DNA from: Diphasiastrum complanatum | Lineage: Eukaryota > Streptophyta > Lycopodiopsida > Lycopodiales > Lycopodiaceae | NCBI GenBank assembly: GCA_029204225.1 | Contig: MU832151.1 | Location: forward strand, 20,630 to 84,629 | DNA: 64,000 nucleotides | Reading direction: 5' to 3' | Shown here: positions 11,704 through 22,090 of the stretch, piece after piece | Layout of the letters: every line of letters starts with the position of its first letter | How positions within the stretch are numbered: position 1 is the stretch's first letter | Translations under genes and position numbers: made by a program | Notes under the pieces: generated by a model | Told to the model about the DNA's origin: nothing | The model's database searches: none | The model's input: the letters and a program-made list of their open reading frames with translations, nothing else

Positions 11704-13035
11704 TTGTTTCAGATTTTTGCATGCAAATTACGAATGATGCCATCAAGGAAGCCGTGCTCCTCAATCGACTTTGTGCTTCTATTCAACGAGACAGATGATA
11801 ATGGATTATGGGTGCCAAGAAAATATTCAAAAAACTCTTGGGTTTTGATGCATCTATCATCAAGAAGAGCATTTCAAAAAAGGAAAAGGTCAAAACTATC
11901 ATTTCGATCTTATTGGAAGGCCAAAATTTTGGATTTCAAAACATCATCAAGAGAAAAATCCAATTCTAAAATTCTAGTCCAACATGTATATATGCATTCA
12001 GATATAAATGTGCAAGGATTCAACCGTCAGGATCACAAAAAAAACAACTGTGAGTATTGATATTTTTGATACTTTGATTTTTGTCATTCATAAATATCTA
12101 ATAGTAAACTTGCCAATCTGATCATTTTTCTCTTGCAGATTTATATCCATCCAGCATAAATGAATGGGATCCGAGTGGATCTTTAGCAGGTGTCTTAGAT
12201 GTTATTCACACTGATATTGGACAGCTGCAATATCGAGGTAGAATTGCAGAAGATCTAGTTGATGGTGGAATTTTTATTTTATGAATCAGTGTACATTCCT
12301 GATACAAAAGAAAATTTTGGACAAATAGTACCAATTCCACTACCTAGCTTTGAAAGTGATGAATGGATTGCACCAGATGCTACAGTTTCAGAATCATTTC
12401 GTTGCAAGATATATAATGATGTAAAAAATTCATTAAAAATGAGCACGAGATCAAAATCAGTCAGATTGAGTTGGTTTATTTCCTTGAATATATTTGTGAA
12501 TTTCTTTTCAAGTGTCAATGTACACAAAACCCCAACGATGTTTGTATGCAAAAATTTATCAGATAGTTTATTATCTGAACTTATGGATGAAGGCTGGGAC
12601 AAAAGATCAAATGTTGAGCTTATGCTTCCATTATCAAAGATGGAAAAAAAAATAAAGGTAAATGGGTGCCACTCGATCAAGACTTGGAAGCCAATGGACA
12701 TTCAAAACGAAAAAATATTGAAATTATATACAATGATGTCGTTTTGACATGTGTTGAGGTGGAAGAAGATTGGAGTCTAAACTACATCCGGCTGGAACTA
12801 TTACTCCTACAAGATGATGTACTTTTAGACTTCAGATTCATTTTCAATGGTAAACTCGTAAGTAACTGTAAACACTTGATCTTTTATGAATAGTTTCAAT
12901 CAAAACTTTCTAATACAAACTCTGTAATAATTCTAACTAACTTTGTATTAGTTTTATGCAGGTACGTAAAAGACATGAGCTCGAGATCAAATGCAGAGAT
13001 ATTGGCGAAGCAATCCAACTTATGGAAGAACATTG
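11704..13035 (+). pseudogene. Transposon gene A: unrecognised multi-exon ORF with a C-terminal ubiquitin-like segment
   Basis: Pieces on the plus strand join through good splice sites. A Lys/Ser-rich exon ends at a GTGAGT donor (12049). The next exon, after TCTCTTGCAG (12139), encodes YPSSINEWDPSGSLAGVLDV. A region from 12259 encodes YESVYIPDTKENFGQIVPIP and LSELMDEGWDKRSNVELMLP. The final part (12666-12857) joins via GTAAGT...TATGCAG to 12962-13035, giving FNGKLVRKRHELEIKCRDI and a TGA at 13033. Two frameshifts are needed (near 12290 and 12640). The last about 60 residues have a W-S-L-N-x-I-R / D-F-R-F-I-F-N-G-K pattern that resembles ubiquitin-like or PB1-like folds; this is weak inference. 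The first exon could equally be chance, since a second frame there is also lysine-rich and protein-like. Function unknown. Confidence 0.5.
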
Positions 13036-13229
13036 AAATTCACTATTATCAAATACATGTCAATGTCTTTTATCATTATAGAAAAATTGCATTCCATTAT
13101 TAGACTATGGACACAAGCTGATTGTAAGAATCTATTGTGATATCAATAAAAAAAACCCATAAACGAGTTGTTTACAAGTAAAATGATTGTATCTTTTTTT
13201 TTTATGTCTCTCTATTTACAAATAGATCT

Positions 13230-13805
13230 CTATTCAATCAATTTTTCTATATTTTCTATATCAGTATTAGGAACTGATAAAGCAACAGCTCCTTCTATAA
13301 TCTCGCTCTCCTTTGTTTCGGGAAGGGCCTCAATGCCTTTTAAGGCAAGAGGAATATTTGCTACAAAATTGCCTTCCTCTGTATTAGGAAGGACTTTTAT
13401 TCCTTTTTTATCATATAAATTTATAAGATCTGCAACCTGAACAACCTGAAAGGCTGTTAAGACAGGAGCAGCTTCCTTTTGAGGGCCCTCGATTGCAGGT
13501 GCAATGCTTACACCGTACTGGGCAAAGGTTCTGATCAACTCTTGCCGAAATCTATATACATCATCAGGAGTATACAGCTCGAGTGAACTGTCATCACAAA
13601 ACACGAGAATCAGCAAATCACAAACAATGATAGTAATAAAATATGAATCAGAATGAAATGAACTACAAAATGAATAGAATATTATATTTTCAATATCTAC
13701 ATCCATTTGTAAATTATACCATTCAAAAAATAGCTTCGTATTGTACAAGATGAACCATGCACAACTAAAAGTGTCATTTTGTTGTACACACTGCATATAT
13801 AGAAC
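13230..13805 (-). pseudogene. Transposon gene B, 3' part: Ulp1/C48 SUMO-protease-like C-terminal region
   Basis: Minus strand. After an acceptor (TATATGCAG, about 13806) the exon reads CVQQNDTFSCAWFILYNTKL, matching the Gln...Cys active-site region of C48 peptidases (usual form Q-x5-D-C-G; here S-C-A, so the Asp and Gly are changed). An intron (about 13706-13592) separates it from LYTPDDVYRFRQELIRTF, which fits the helix after the catalytic Cys. It is followed by an about 80-residue Glu/Ala-rich tail ending NIEKLIE and a stop at 13230. The upstream catalytic His and Asp regions were not found, so the protease domain is partial. C48 genes are known passengers of plant MULE and CACTA elements. 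It lies just downstream of the H3-like segment on the same strand and may belong to the same gene. Confidence 0.55.
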
Positions 13806-13842
13806 AAAAATTAGTAATATTATGATAGAAATTTAATTTATG

Positions 13843-14450
13843 CTATGACGATATATTTGAATTAAAAAAGGAATACATGGGTCCTCCAGCATCTGACTCA
13901 GAGCTCCGGAAGACACGGGGTCTCTTGGCCGGGATATGTCTAGGAGGAAGGGAAGCAGCTGGCCTTCGAGATTCAGCCTTCTTGGGGACAGCAGGCTTTC
14001 TCTTCCTCCTAGAGGTAGTAGGCACGTTGGTTCTATCCAGAGGCAGGTCTCTGGAGGTGCTGGCATTATCAACATGCAAAACAGAATATCTGTCCCGAAG
14101 CTTTTGAGAATGATGAAATCCTTTGGCATGATGGTGACACGCTTACCATGCACTGCCAAAAGACAAGTATCCTCAAAAAACTGGAACAGAAAATCTTCTG
14201 CAGCACCCTACAAGGCCTACATGGCTGTCACGGCAAAACGAACATCCAGCCCAAGTGACAGAGTGACATTCCGTACAGATCGGCCGAAAGGAGCTCTAGG
14301 GATCAACAATTCAGTTGATCTCTGGAGTTTTCTGATTTCCCTTAGCCAGACTTGCTTCCTACCACGCTTACGGCCAGTACCAGGGGGAACATGGAAATGG
14401 GATGGCTGTACAGTGGTGATGGCAGGGGCGGTGGATTTGGTCCTGGCCAT
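13843..14450 (-). pseudogene. Transposon gene B, 5' part: histone H3 / CenH3-like pseudogene with basic C-terminal tail
   Basis: ATG at 14450 opens MARTKSTAP, as in H3. A short atypical tail follows, then PPGTGRKRGRKQVWLREI, LREIRKLQRSTELLIP (alpha-1), DVRF, GAAEDFLFQFFEDT (alpha-2) and AVHGKRVTIMPKDF (alpha-3). Residues resembling CenH3 rather than canonical H3: AAED (not ASEA), KDF (not KDI) and LLIP. The tail lacks recognisable K9/K27 contexts. Two in-frame stops interrupt the core (about 14217 and 14208), the second where canonical H3 has Gln. After the core a frameshift leads into a basic, Pro/Ser-rich stretch (TSRRKRKPAVPKKAESRR, AKRPRVF), nuclear-signal-like and absent from normal H3. 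A TATA-like box lies upstream at 14759-14766. Assignment as an H3-fold gene is strong; CenH3 origin is an inference. Confidence 0.75.
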
Positions 14451-14758
14451 CATTCTCGGAAGAAAAAAAATTAACAAAAAGAAATTTGAACAAAACAAAA
14501 GTGGATCAAAACAAAAAACTTTGCAATGAAAGGGCGCTTGAGATCGATACCAGCACTGAATATCGGTTTTGAACACAAGATCTACAGAGATTATTTGCAG
14601 AAAAGAGATGCGTGCTTGAAAGCGATATTGCACAGCAGGCAGTATCGGACTCGAGTGCATTGTGAGGGGGCGGAAGTTTGAAAGATGAAAGAGCGTGCTT
14701 GAGAGCGATATCGGGAGCTAAAAGCGAAAATTTTGTGAAAAAAATGAAAATTCTGAGG

Positions 14759-14766
14759 ACTTATAT
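14759..14766 (-). promoter_or_regulatory. TATA-like box for gene B
   Basis: Minus-strand TATATAAG preceded by a CACGTG core (14781) and followed by a CT-rich leader running to the ATG at 14450. Position and orientation suit a core promoter for the H3-like gene. Confidence 0.45.
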
Positions 14767-14778
14767 ACACGAAATTTT

Positions 14779-15400
14779 TGCACGTGTGAAAAGACGACCA
14801 AGACACATGTCGTCAGATGATTAGACCACGTGGAATGTCCGTACTGACAATGATGAGCCAATTATGAGGCCACGTGGGCTGAGACAAGTGTGCGAATCCC
14901 TAATCGACGCATGTCATTCTCGCACATGACAGATATCAGATCAATCATACTAGGTACGGCGCATTTAATTTGGCTATCACAAGTCGACACGTGTTCCTTC
15001 GCCAGTTCTCCACACGTGCAAAAAAAAATTTATAAATATGTGTTTTTGGGCTCGTATTTTCACGCAAATTCACGATTGCTGTGTCGAATATTGATTTCAA
15101 GCGCACCACTTGCTCTCATTACATCTCGTTGGCTATTATGCGCCTGGATAACATACTGCATCGTCCGGTATCGCATTCGAGCGCGTCTCGCAACCCTTTT
15201 CTTTTCTGCTTGTTGTCCTTGCGCTCGGATCCGATACTCCAACTTCAAATATCTCTCTCGAGCGCACGTTGATTTGACATGCTTGTCGGACCTGGGGTTT
15301 GCGCTTGAGAGCGATATTTGGAACTTTAGTTTTGTTATTTTTGACTAAAATGTCTAATTTCGAATCTAGTTTGCTTTCTTTTTTTAATGAATTTTCGCAA
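14779..15400 (+). repeat. Promoter block, direct repeat copy 1 (622 bp)
   Basis: Aligned end to end with 15401-16020 at an offset of 622 bp, with scattered substitutions. It contains five CACGTG cores (14781, 14827, 14871, 14988, 15013), a plus-strand TATA-like TTTATAAATA (about 15029), and several copies in both orientations of a motif near GCGCTTGAGAGCGATA. Partial further copies of that motif extend left to about 14530. It sits between divergent genes B and C. Confidence 0.85.
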
Positions 15401-16020
15401 TGCACGTGTGAAAAGATGGCCGAGCCACGTGTCGTCAGATGACTAGACCACGTGAAAATTCCGTACTGATACTGATGACCCAATTAGGGGGACATGTGGG
15501 CTGAGACACGTGCGCGAATCCCTTATCGATGCATGTCATTCTCGCACGTGACAGATGTCAAATCAATCATTCAAGGTACGGTGCATTTATTTTGGCCAAT
15601 CACATGTCGACACATGTTCCTTTGCCACTCCTTCACATGTCCGAAAATTTTTATATAAATAGGTCTTTTTCGGCTCGAATTTTCACGCAAATTTACGATT
15701 GCTTTGCCGAATATCGATTTCAAGCACACCACTTGCTCTCATTATGTCTCGTTGACTATTATGCGCCTGGATCCGATACTGCATCCTTCGGTATCGCATT
15801 CAAGCGCATTTAGTATCCCTTTTCTTTCCTGCTCATTGTTCTTGCGCTCGGATCCGATACTCCAGCTTCCAATATCTCTCTCGAGCGCACGTTGCCTTGA
15901 CGTGCTTGTCTGACCTAGGGTTTGTGCCTGAGAGTGATATTTGGAACTTCAATTCTATTTATTTTGTTTAAAATGTCTAATTTTGAATCCAATTTATTTT
16001 TTTTTAGTGAATTGGTATTA
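15401..16020 (+). repeat. Promoter block, direct repeat copy 2
   Basis: Second copy of the 622-bp unit, with five CACGTG cores (15403, 15426, 15449, 15507, 15545) and TATATAAATAG at about 15652. The downstream part again carries the GCGCT(T/C)GA...GCGATA motif family. It is the copy nearest gene C, so its TATA box is the likelier one for that gene. Confidence 0.85.
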
Positions 16021-16234
16021 CTGATAGGTTGGACTATTTCAAATCCCTTTTTTCTCCTTTTCTTTTTATTCTACATTCTATAATTGAGGGCCCTGGTGTG
16101 GAGGCATTTTCTGAGATATATCTCAGCTTTAAGTCCCTGCTCAGGACTCCGTTATTCAGGTCTTAGAATAAAGACATAATTCATTATCAGAACCTGGTGG
16201 CACTCGACAAGCATATCTAGCTAAGCTTGACATA

Positions 16235-17481
16235 ATGTTTACCAAGTTACATAATGATTTCAAGTCTGTAGGTGAGTGCCCAATTCATAATAAAAAATGT
16301 AGATTTGTTGATTTTCAGTTTGTTTTTTCCCTTTTTCCCATTGTTAAATATTTTTGACGATTCGAAGGCTGTGCTCTCCACTTCTGAAGTAGTTTCTTCT
16401 AGTGGTACAAAGTCTGAAAAGTCAAAGATTGTAGATATAGATATCTTTTTTATTGACACGAGTGTTCATTTAGATGATTGTTCTGATTTTGATCCTGCTC
16501 GAAATAGGGCTACTTTTATAGGCCCTAGAACACCCACTACCCTTTCTCTTTCTGATGAATCTTTGATCACTTTGCCTACTTATATTATAGATAATAATTC
16601 TTTTCTAACAATATCGGATATATCGAATCTTTTTGACTTCATTGAAGCTGAGACTCTTTGCATTTTGAGCAAAGAGCTTGATGAATTTTCGGATATAATT
16701 GATTTTGATGCTGATGATCTTCTCCCTGGTGTTGACGATGTACACAATGATAAGTTTTATTCAAGAAAAGATTGCTTGAAAATGGTTGTGGAGGAAATGT
16801 GCAACAAAGAAGATGATCTACCTTCTGAGGAGGAGTTTCTTAGAATCCAAAGTCAACTTGGTTTTCCACAGCCAACTGCCTATTCACCAACAATATTGAC
16901 ATCGAAAGGTGGACATAATATTGATGGAGAGACAGTAATCAGAAAAGACAAAGCCGAATGCATAAGTTTTTGTCTATCAAGTACTAGTAGATTTGTTATG
17001 TCAGATTATATATTGGAGCTTACTTTTTTTTTTATCATTTCAGGAAACAATTTTCCTTGATGATTTCGCAATTCGTCGAGGAGGGCAGAGATCTTCTGCG
17101 GTAAAATTTTCAAGAGATCATGCACTCGGGCACTATCTAAAGTCGTTCAAGAATAATGAGATAAGTGTTGCCCATTCAAAGTTTCATCAATATGGTGAAA
17201 CTATGATTATGGCAATCAAGGCACTGTCTCATTTTCTTGGAGGACATAATTTTAATAAGGTGCATAAAATAATTTTTGTAAAGAAAACTATTGCGGTTAA
17301 AATTTTAGGATATGGACCAGTGAATTTCATGCTCAGATGATCTCATTTTGCAGTGTATGCTGCTTACGTTGATCTGAGTAAGCATGAAAACTATGAGCTA
17401 TTGGATCCATACGAAAGAAGAAGATTGTTGCATGATTCTAAGTTGCAACTTTCATCGGAAAAAATATCGGAAGTAGATTAG
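16235..17481 (+). CDS. Transposon gene C: acidic multi-exon protein, unrecognised
   Basis: Tentative exons: 16235-16271 (MFTKLHNDFKSV, ends at a GTGAGT donor), about 16390-16965, 17044-17259 (acceptor TTATCATTTCAG) and 17354-17481 (acceptor TTTTGCAG; stop TAG at 17479). The second exon is long, open and strongly acidic (DECSDFD-like runs, EFSDIIDFDADDLLPGVDDV). The third has YLKSFKNNEISVAHSKFHQY and IKALSHFLGGHNFNK; the last ends KLQLSSEKISEVD. The start Met is chosen because an in-frame stop lies just upstream. The phase between exons 3 and 4 does not fit with the splice sites I can see, so a frameshift or a misplaced site is present. It is the least damaged gene of the block. I recognise no domain. 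Confidence 0.45.
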
Positions 17482-17594
17482 ATATTGCCGAATTGTACTT
17501 TGTGAATATTTTTATTTAATATACAAAATTTTACTGTGTGTCTATAGCCTACTGGCTTGTATAAATTTGCATGCTTTTTGAAATTTTTTATAAT

Positions 17595-20210
17595 TCATCG
17601 ATTTTGTATTATGACGAATTTGGATTCTTCTGTAAAACCATTGGAAAAGCTGCAGTATATTGCTGTTTTTTGTGCTAGTCTCGCCATGTTGTGTAATTTT
17701 ATAAAATGACGCTCTTGCTTGCCAATGAGATTTTTCCATTCTTTGCGATGACCATATGCTAAGACTTCCACTATTTCTTGCAAAGAATGTCGAATGATGT
17801 TGTAATATGTGTTGCATGTCATAAAAACATAATCTAAATCAGTACCAAAAGTAACTAATTTAATTGCACATATTTGTCTATCGTAGTGTAAAATCAAAAT
17901 CTTACCATATAATGTGTTATATGATCAACACCCCATGCACTCTGAACTGCATCCACAAATTCATTGGTTGTTTTCTATATCATTTGAACATCAGTATTTG
18001 AAAATTTATCTTTTCTCAAGTACCATGTTGTCTAACTTTTTCCAAACTTCTACTTTGTGAATACGAGTAGAACCTTCTTCTTCGAAATCTTGAGTTGCTA
18101 ATGTATTGAACCTTAGATTGTTTGCTAGAATAATTTGATAAAAATCTTCGAGCTTTAGATCCTCCAATGCTCGGCTTGCATGGAATATTTCCTGTTTTAC
18201 CTGATAACTTGTCATCTTTTTTAATTTTAATGTGGCCTTTATGTAAGCCTGCTTTGGACAACACATCCTCTAATCTGGAAATAGCTTCCTTTGCAGAGGC
18301 CTCTTGCTCGGAATTCCATGCAAACAAGATGTGAAGATATATTATTTTTTCTATAATACGCACCTCCACATGCAATGTACAGATATGAACATTTCGTAGA
18401 GGAATTGGTAGTACAGGTTTCCAATTAGGATCTTCTCGATCTCTTGATATTCATGTACTCCTTGTCATGTCTTTTGTTGTTTTCATGCAGTGCAAACAAG
18501 GGTGTTTAGAGTTAGCGCCATGAGATACATTGAACATAGATTTTAATATCTTCATATCTCCTGCTAAATGCCATTCAATGTTGAAAGTGCCAATTCCAAG
18601 AATATTGAGTGGAACTCTCTTCATGTGATTTTTTATGGTGGCAGAATGTGATGTTCTAGTAAATATCCATAAGAGAATGTTATGGTCTTCTTTCAGCACC
18701 TATAAGAGAATACAAAAACGTGATTAGCCTCATAATATTAACACAGAGAAGATTTTAGATATGAAATCCATATTCAAATGATTATCCCTATTTATTATGC
18801 AAAGGAACTGCTATACCTGAAATGCTGCCAACCGCCAAATATCATTTTCTGATTGAACACTGAAATTGAGGCCTTCTGAGTCTTTCAGTGAATTTGAAAG
18901 TGCTCCATTCATGATTGTGAGACTGACTCTTTCCATTTTTTGTCCTTTTATAATTTCAGACTCATCTAACTTGAGAACAACTATCAACTTGTTATTGACA
19001 TTCTCATTTGTAATACCGTAAAAATTTATGATGAATGTTAATAACTGATTAATGTCAAAAAAATAAATTGTTGGAATTGTTATATGCTAGACTTTCTCCT
19101 TTCAAGCAATACACTTCATTGATATGAGATGGATTACCAACTATTGTCTGCATACCATGGTTTAACATGTCTCTTTTTTTTTTTAAGATAAAATGGTCAT
19201 GGGATTGGAAACTTTTTAATATTTACCTATGCAAATGCCTCCTTTATCATCTTAAACATTGTTGCATATGCTTCCCTACTGATGCTAGAAAAGTCACATG
19301 CACCCTAAAGCAATATAGTGTCTAATATTTTTCCAACTTCATCCATAATGCTATCAGTAACTTAAGCCTTGATCTTTTTCATTTTGTTATTATTTAACAT
19401 TGATTTCATAGATTTAGAAGTCAAGATAGAGCCTAGTAAGTTTCCAATTGAAATCTCATCGGCCAAATGGTCTTCAACAACCAATGTTGATCTGCATTGC
19501 AAACATAATGTTCATGAAAATGTCAGTAGAAATTAGGACACTCATAGTATTCACAGTAGTATATAATAAGCAAATCAACAGAAAGTTGAAATGAATAAAT
19601 AACAAAATTAGTGATTTTAAATAAATCAAAAAGTTCAAGCAATTTTCAGTACCAAATAAGCTATAACTTACTTGAATGCACGGATTCGTCGTTTTCTATG
19701 ACCTCCTCTAGATGATAGATCACATATATCCTTGTTTACCAGTCTTTTCCTCTTGTTGCTTCGGACCTTTCTGTTGAGCACATCCATATTTTTAACAAGA
19801 GACAAATATGAGATACGCATGGATTGAAATGCAATTTTTATCTCATCATTACTAGTTGTATAATGATGCAAAGAAGATTTCAACCTTTGGATCTCCTCCT
19901 TGATCTGAGCATCTCATTTTCATCCAAACAAGTTTTCATCTTTGTAGATTTTTCTTCGCACTCATTTGATATTTTCCTTGATTCCTCTTCCAAATAATGT
20001 ATTCTTTGCATTGAATGTGCATTCCCATAGAGCATCAAATTCTCACAGTAACCCAAAAGGCCATTTTTACCATGACACATATAGATTATTAACTGACTCA
20101 CCGAATGAAAATCTGGATGCTGCAATGAACATGGATCAATAGGATACAATGTTCCTGATGACCATAAATCTACATGTTTAGCTTTTCCTCCCTGTATCGG
20201 ACCATATTAG
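17595..20210 (-). pseudogene. Transposon gene D: putative transposase with GD-K / C-x2-C signature
   Basis: Multi-exon gene on the minus strand. About 20205-19676: LYPIDPCSLQHPDFHSVSQL, then a charged coiled-coil-like stretch and a basic patch (RSNKRKRLVNK). About 19491-19228: STLVVEDHLADEISIGNLLG ... GACDFSSISREAYATMF, with in-frame stops near 19362, 19307 and at the end. About 19185-18817: VNNKLIVVLKLDESEI ... NDIWRLAAFQ (a 7-T run causes a frameshift at about 19060). 18703-18006: RVPLNILGIGTFNIEWHLAG, DMKILKSMFNVSHGANSKHP, CLHCM, then VHICTLHVEVRIIEKIIYLH and GKTGNIPCKPSIGGSKARRF. A last exon at 17845-17595 reads YGHRKEWKNLIGKQERHFIK. Asp in LKLDES, Asp in AGDMK and the paired Cys after it match what I recall of transposase-like proteins in animals and early land plants. 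DDE identity is inferred, not shown. Confidence 0.6.
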
Positions 20211-20588
20211 AAGTTGACAATTTGGGTTGCTTTGAATTTCTCGTCCTGAGCGGAGCATATTCCGGTGACAGATCCACATGAAGATGATAAAGCTTTGTCA
20301 TCAGTACAGTAGTATAGTAACAAACAACACAATGACAATAACAAAGTTGGAGATGGTGCTAACGACTCTACTGGAGATAGAGATGGCGTACATTTTTTTC
20401 AGAATATTTCAGCATTTTGAAAAATTATATTTTAACTATAGTTAAACACCAGTGAAGTTTGATGTGACTAAACTAAGGTGCATTCATTTACATGGAAAGT
20501 AGTGCGGGCAGATGCGTAAAGAAGTTAGAAAATGATATTATGATTACTTTATAGTTATTTTTCTCTCTCCTACATGGCATTTCTTATA

Positions 20589-20619
20589 GGGCCCTCTTTG
20601 GGCCCATATTTTCTCTAAT
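20589..20619 (-). repeat. Right terminal inverted repeat
   Basis: Reverse complement starts ATTAGAGAAAATATGGGCCC and pairs with the left end. The last two bases overlap the ATG codon at which the interrupted copia frame resumes, so the outer boundary is uncertain by two or three bases. Confidence 0.7.
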
Positions 20620-22090
20620 GCAAGGTAGACTTTTCAAGATTGATACTTTTGTTATGGCTAACAAAAAGGATGGAATGGAAAAGGAGATTGGTCTCAACTT
20701 TCCAAAGTTCTCTTTTAGCATCAATAAGATTGGTGGATCTGATGCAAAGTCTAAAAAGCTTCCTTATGCTAGATCTAGGTCAAGATCTAATATGTTCATC
20801 TTTGTGCTCACTTGGCTAGTCTTGAGGATAACGATGGTGTTTCAATGGTTCTTCATGGCAAGTGCAAGCTTGCAAAAGGTAAGGAAAGAGCTAACTTCAT
20901 CAATGGAGGTGAAGGTGCTTCCTTGGAAAAGGTTGTTGTTAATGATTTCTTTGATCATATGGAAAAAGATGTTGCTAGGTGCATTCATGAAGGAGATGGT
21001 TCTTCTACATTCTTTTGTGATGAGTCCAAGAAAGCCATTTTTGCAACAAGTGGTGACACATGTCTTCATAAATAGAGTAGATCAAATGTTCCTATCAACA
21101 GACTTGGTGAGGGAGATAGTCACAAGTCAAGCAGAAGAGAAGTATGTGAAGAGTTCAAAGTAGGATGTACTTTGAATGACGTCATTGTGAATGATAGTGA
21201 GGCAGAATCATTATCATATGAGTCATTACCTAAAACATTGAGTAGAAGTTCTTGTTTGAATAAAGAGAGTACTTCAATCATCCTTATGTTGAAGGTACTA
21301 ATCATTTTTTTCATGGCTTCTAATGTTTTTGAGGATTCTACTTCTTATGATGTAATCATTAAGAGGGAGCCCTATGAAGGAAAGAGCAATGGAAGATTGG
21401 TTCTTGGGAAGATCCAAGGCATGGATCTCACATCTCTTCATCAACTCAAAGGATTCTATGATTATGAATTGATCAATCATGATCGAGATGGCAAAAGGTT
21501 GGTTAAAGGAGGCTACATGGAGCAAATTGAGAGGCAATTTCTTCAAGGCATGGGAGATCTCATTGGTGAGCTTATTGAGGTTCTTTATGGACTCAAGAGG
21601 GATGGATTTATTAGGTTTGGTACTCATCTTCACCTACTCTACTTCATGTTGGATGGAAAGTTTGGAATCTATCTTTCGATTTATGATGGTGGCATTGGTG
21701 GCATTGTTTTGACTAACCTTTGTGGAAGTTTGAGATCAAGCATTGATGATATATTGTTGGATCCAAAACATATGTTTGAGAGGGAGTATTTCCAAAGGAT
21801 TAGGTCAAAAGATATTCATATCTTTGATATCTTTGATGTTCAAGAGAAAGCTAAGCAAGTGGAAGAGACACACTTTGCTTTACTCACATGTTTTGGAGAA
21901 TCTTTTTGTGTACATGATGCTATGCAAGTGGATATTGGTTCTCATGGTTTTCATGTTGGAAAAGCAAGTAATGGATCTGAAAAACAAAGTTTGTTGAATG
22001 ACTTTGATGGTCAAGAGGAAGATCAAGAGGTTGGTCTCAAAGGGCTTCAACAATACAAAAGGAAGCACAACAACAAAATGCACGATTTCC
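20618..22090 (+). pseudogene. Right half of the interrupted copia element, degenerate
   Basis: Resumes the copia frame left at 11255: MQGRLFKIDTFVMANKK, then KLPYARSRSRSN (pre-integrase style). Beyond 21160 a 307-codon open frame reads MNDVIVNDSEAES... A segment (YMEQIERQFLQGMGDLIGEL then LYGLKRDGF) weakly follows the spacing of copia RT (YMEQPxGF...LYGLKQ). No YVDD is present, and no intact integrase lies between. The frame ends at 22093, just inside the LTR of the copia inserted at 22091. It is odd that such diverged sequence stays open for over 900 bases; it may be a rearranged non-autonomous copia reading frame. Confidence 0.5.

Larger units (their letters stand above)
11256..20619. mobile_element. 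Candidate multi-gene TIR DNA transposon, 9.36 kb
   Basis: Block bounded by imperfect terminal inverted repeats and inserted between two codons of a copia pre-integrase sequence. The ends read ATTAGAGAAA going inward, and each includes AGGGCC about 25 bp in. A further shared word (TGCCATGTRG) lies 40-80 bp inward on both sides. Inside are gene A (plus), gene B (minus, histone H3-like plus Ulp1-like), a duplicated promoter-like block, gene C (plus) and gene D (minus, transposase-like). Base composition and intron-bearing genes differ from the flanking copia DNA. A target-site duplication could not be fixed; AT or TA at both ends is possible. I do not recognise the superfamily. Several frameshifts and stops mean this copy is unlikely to move. 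Confidence 0.72.
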
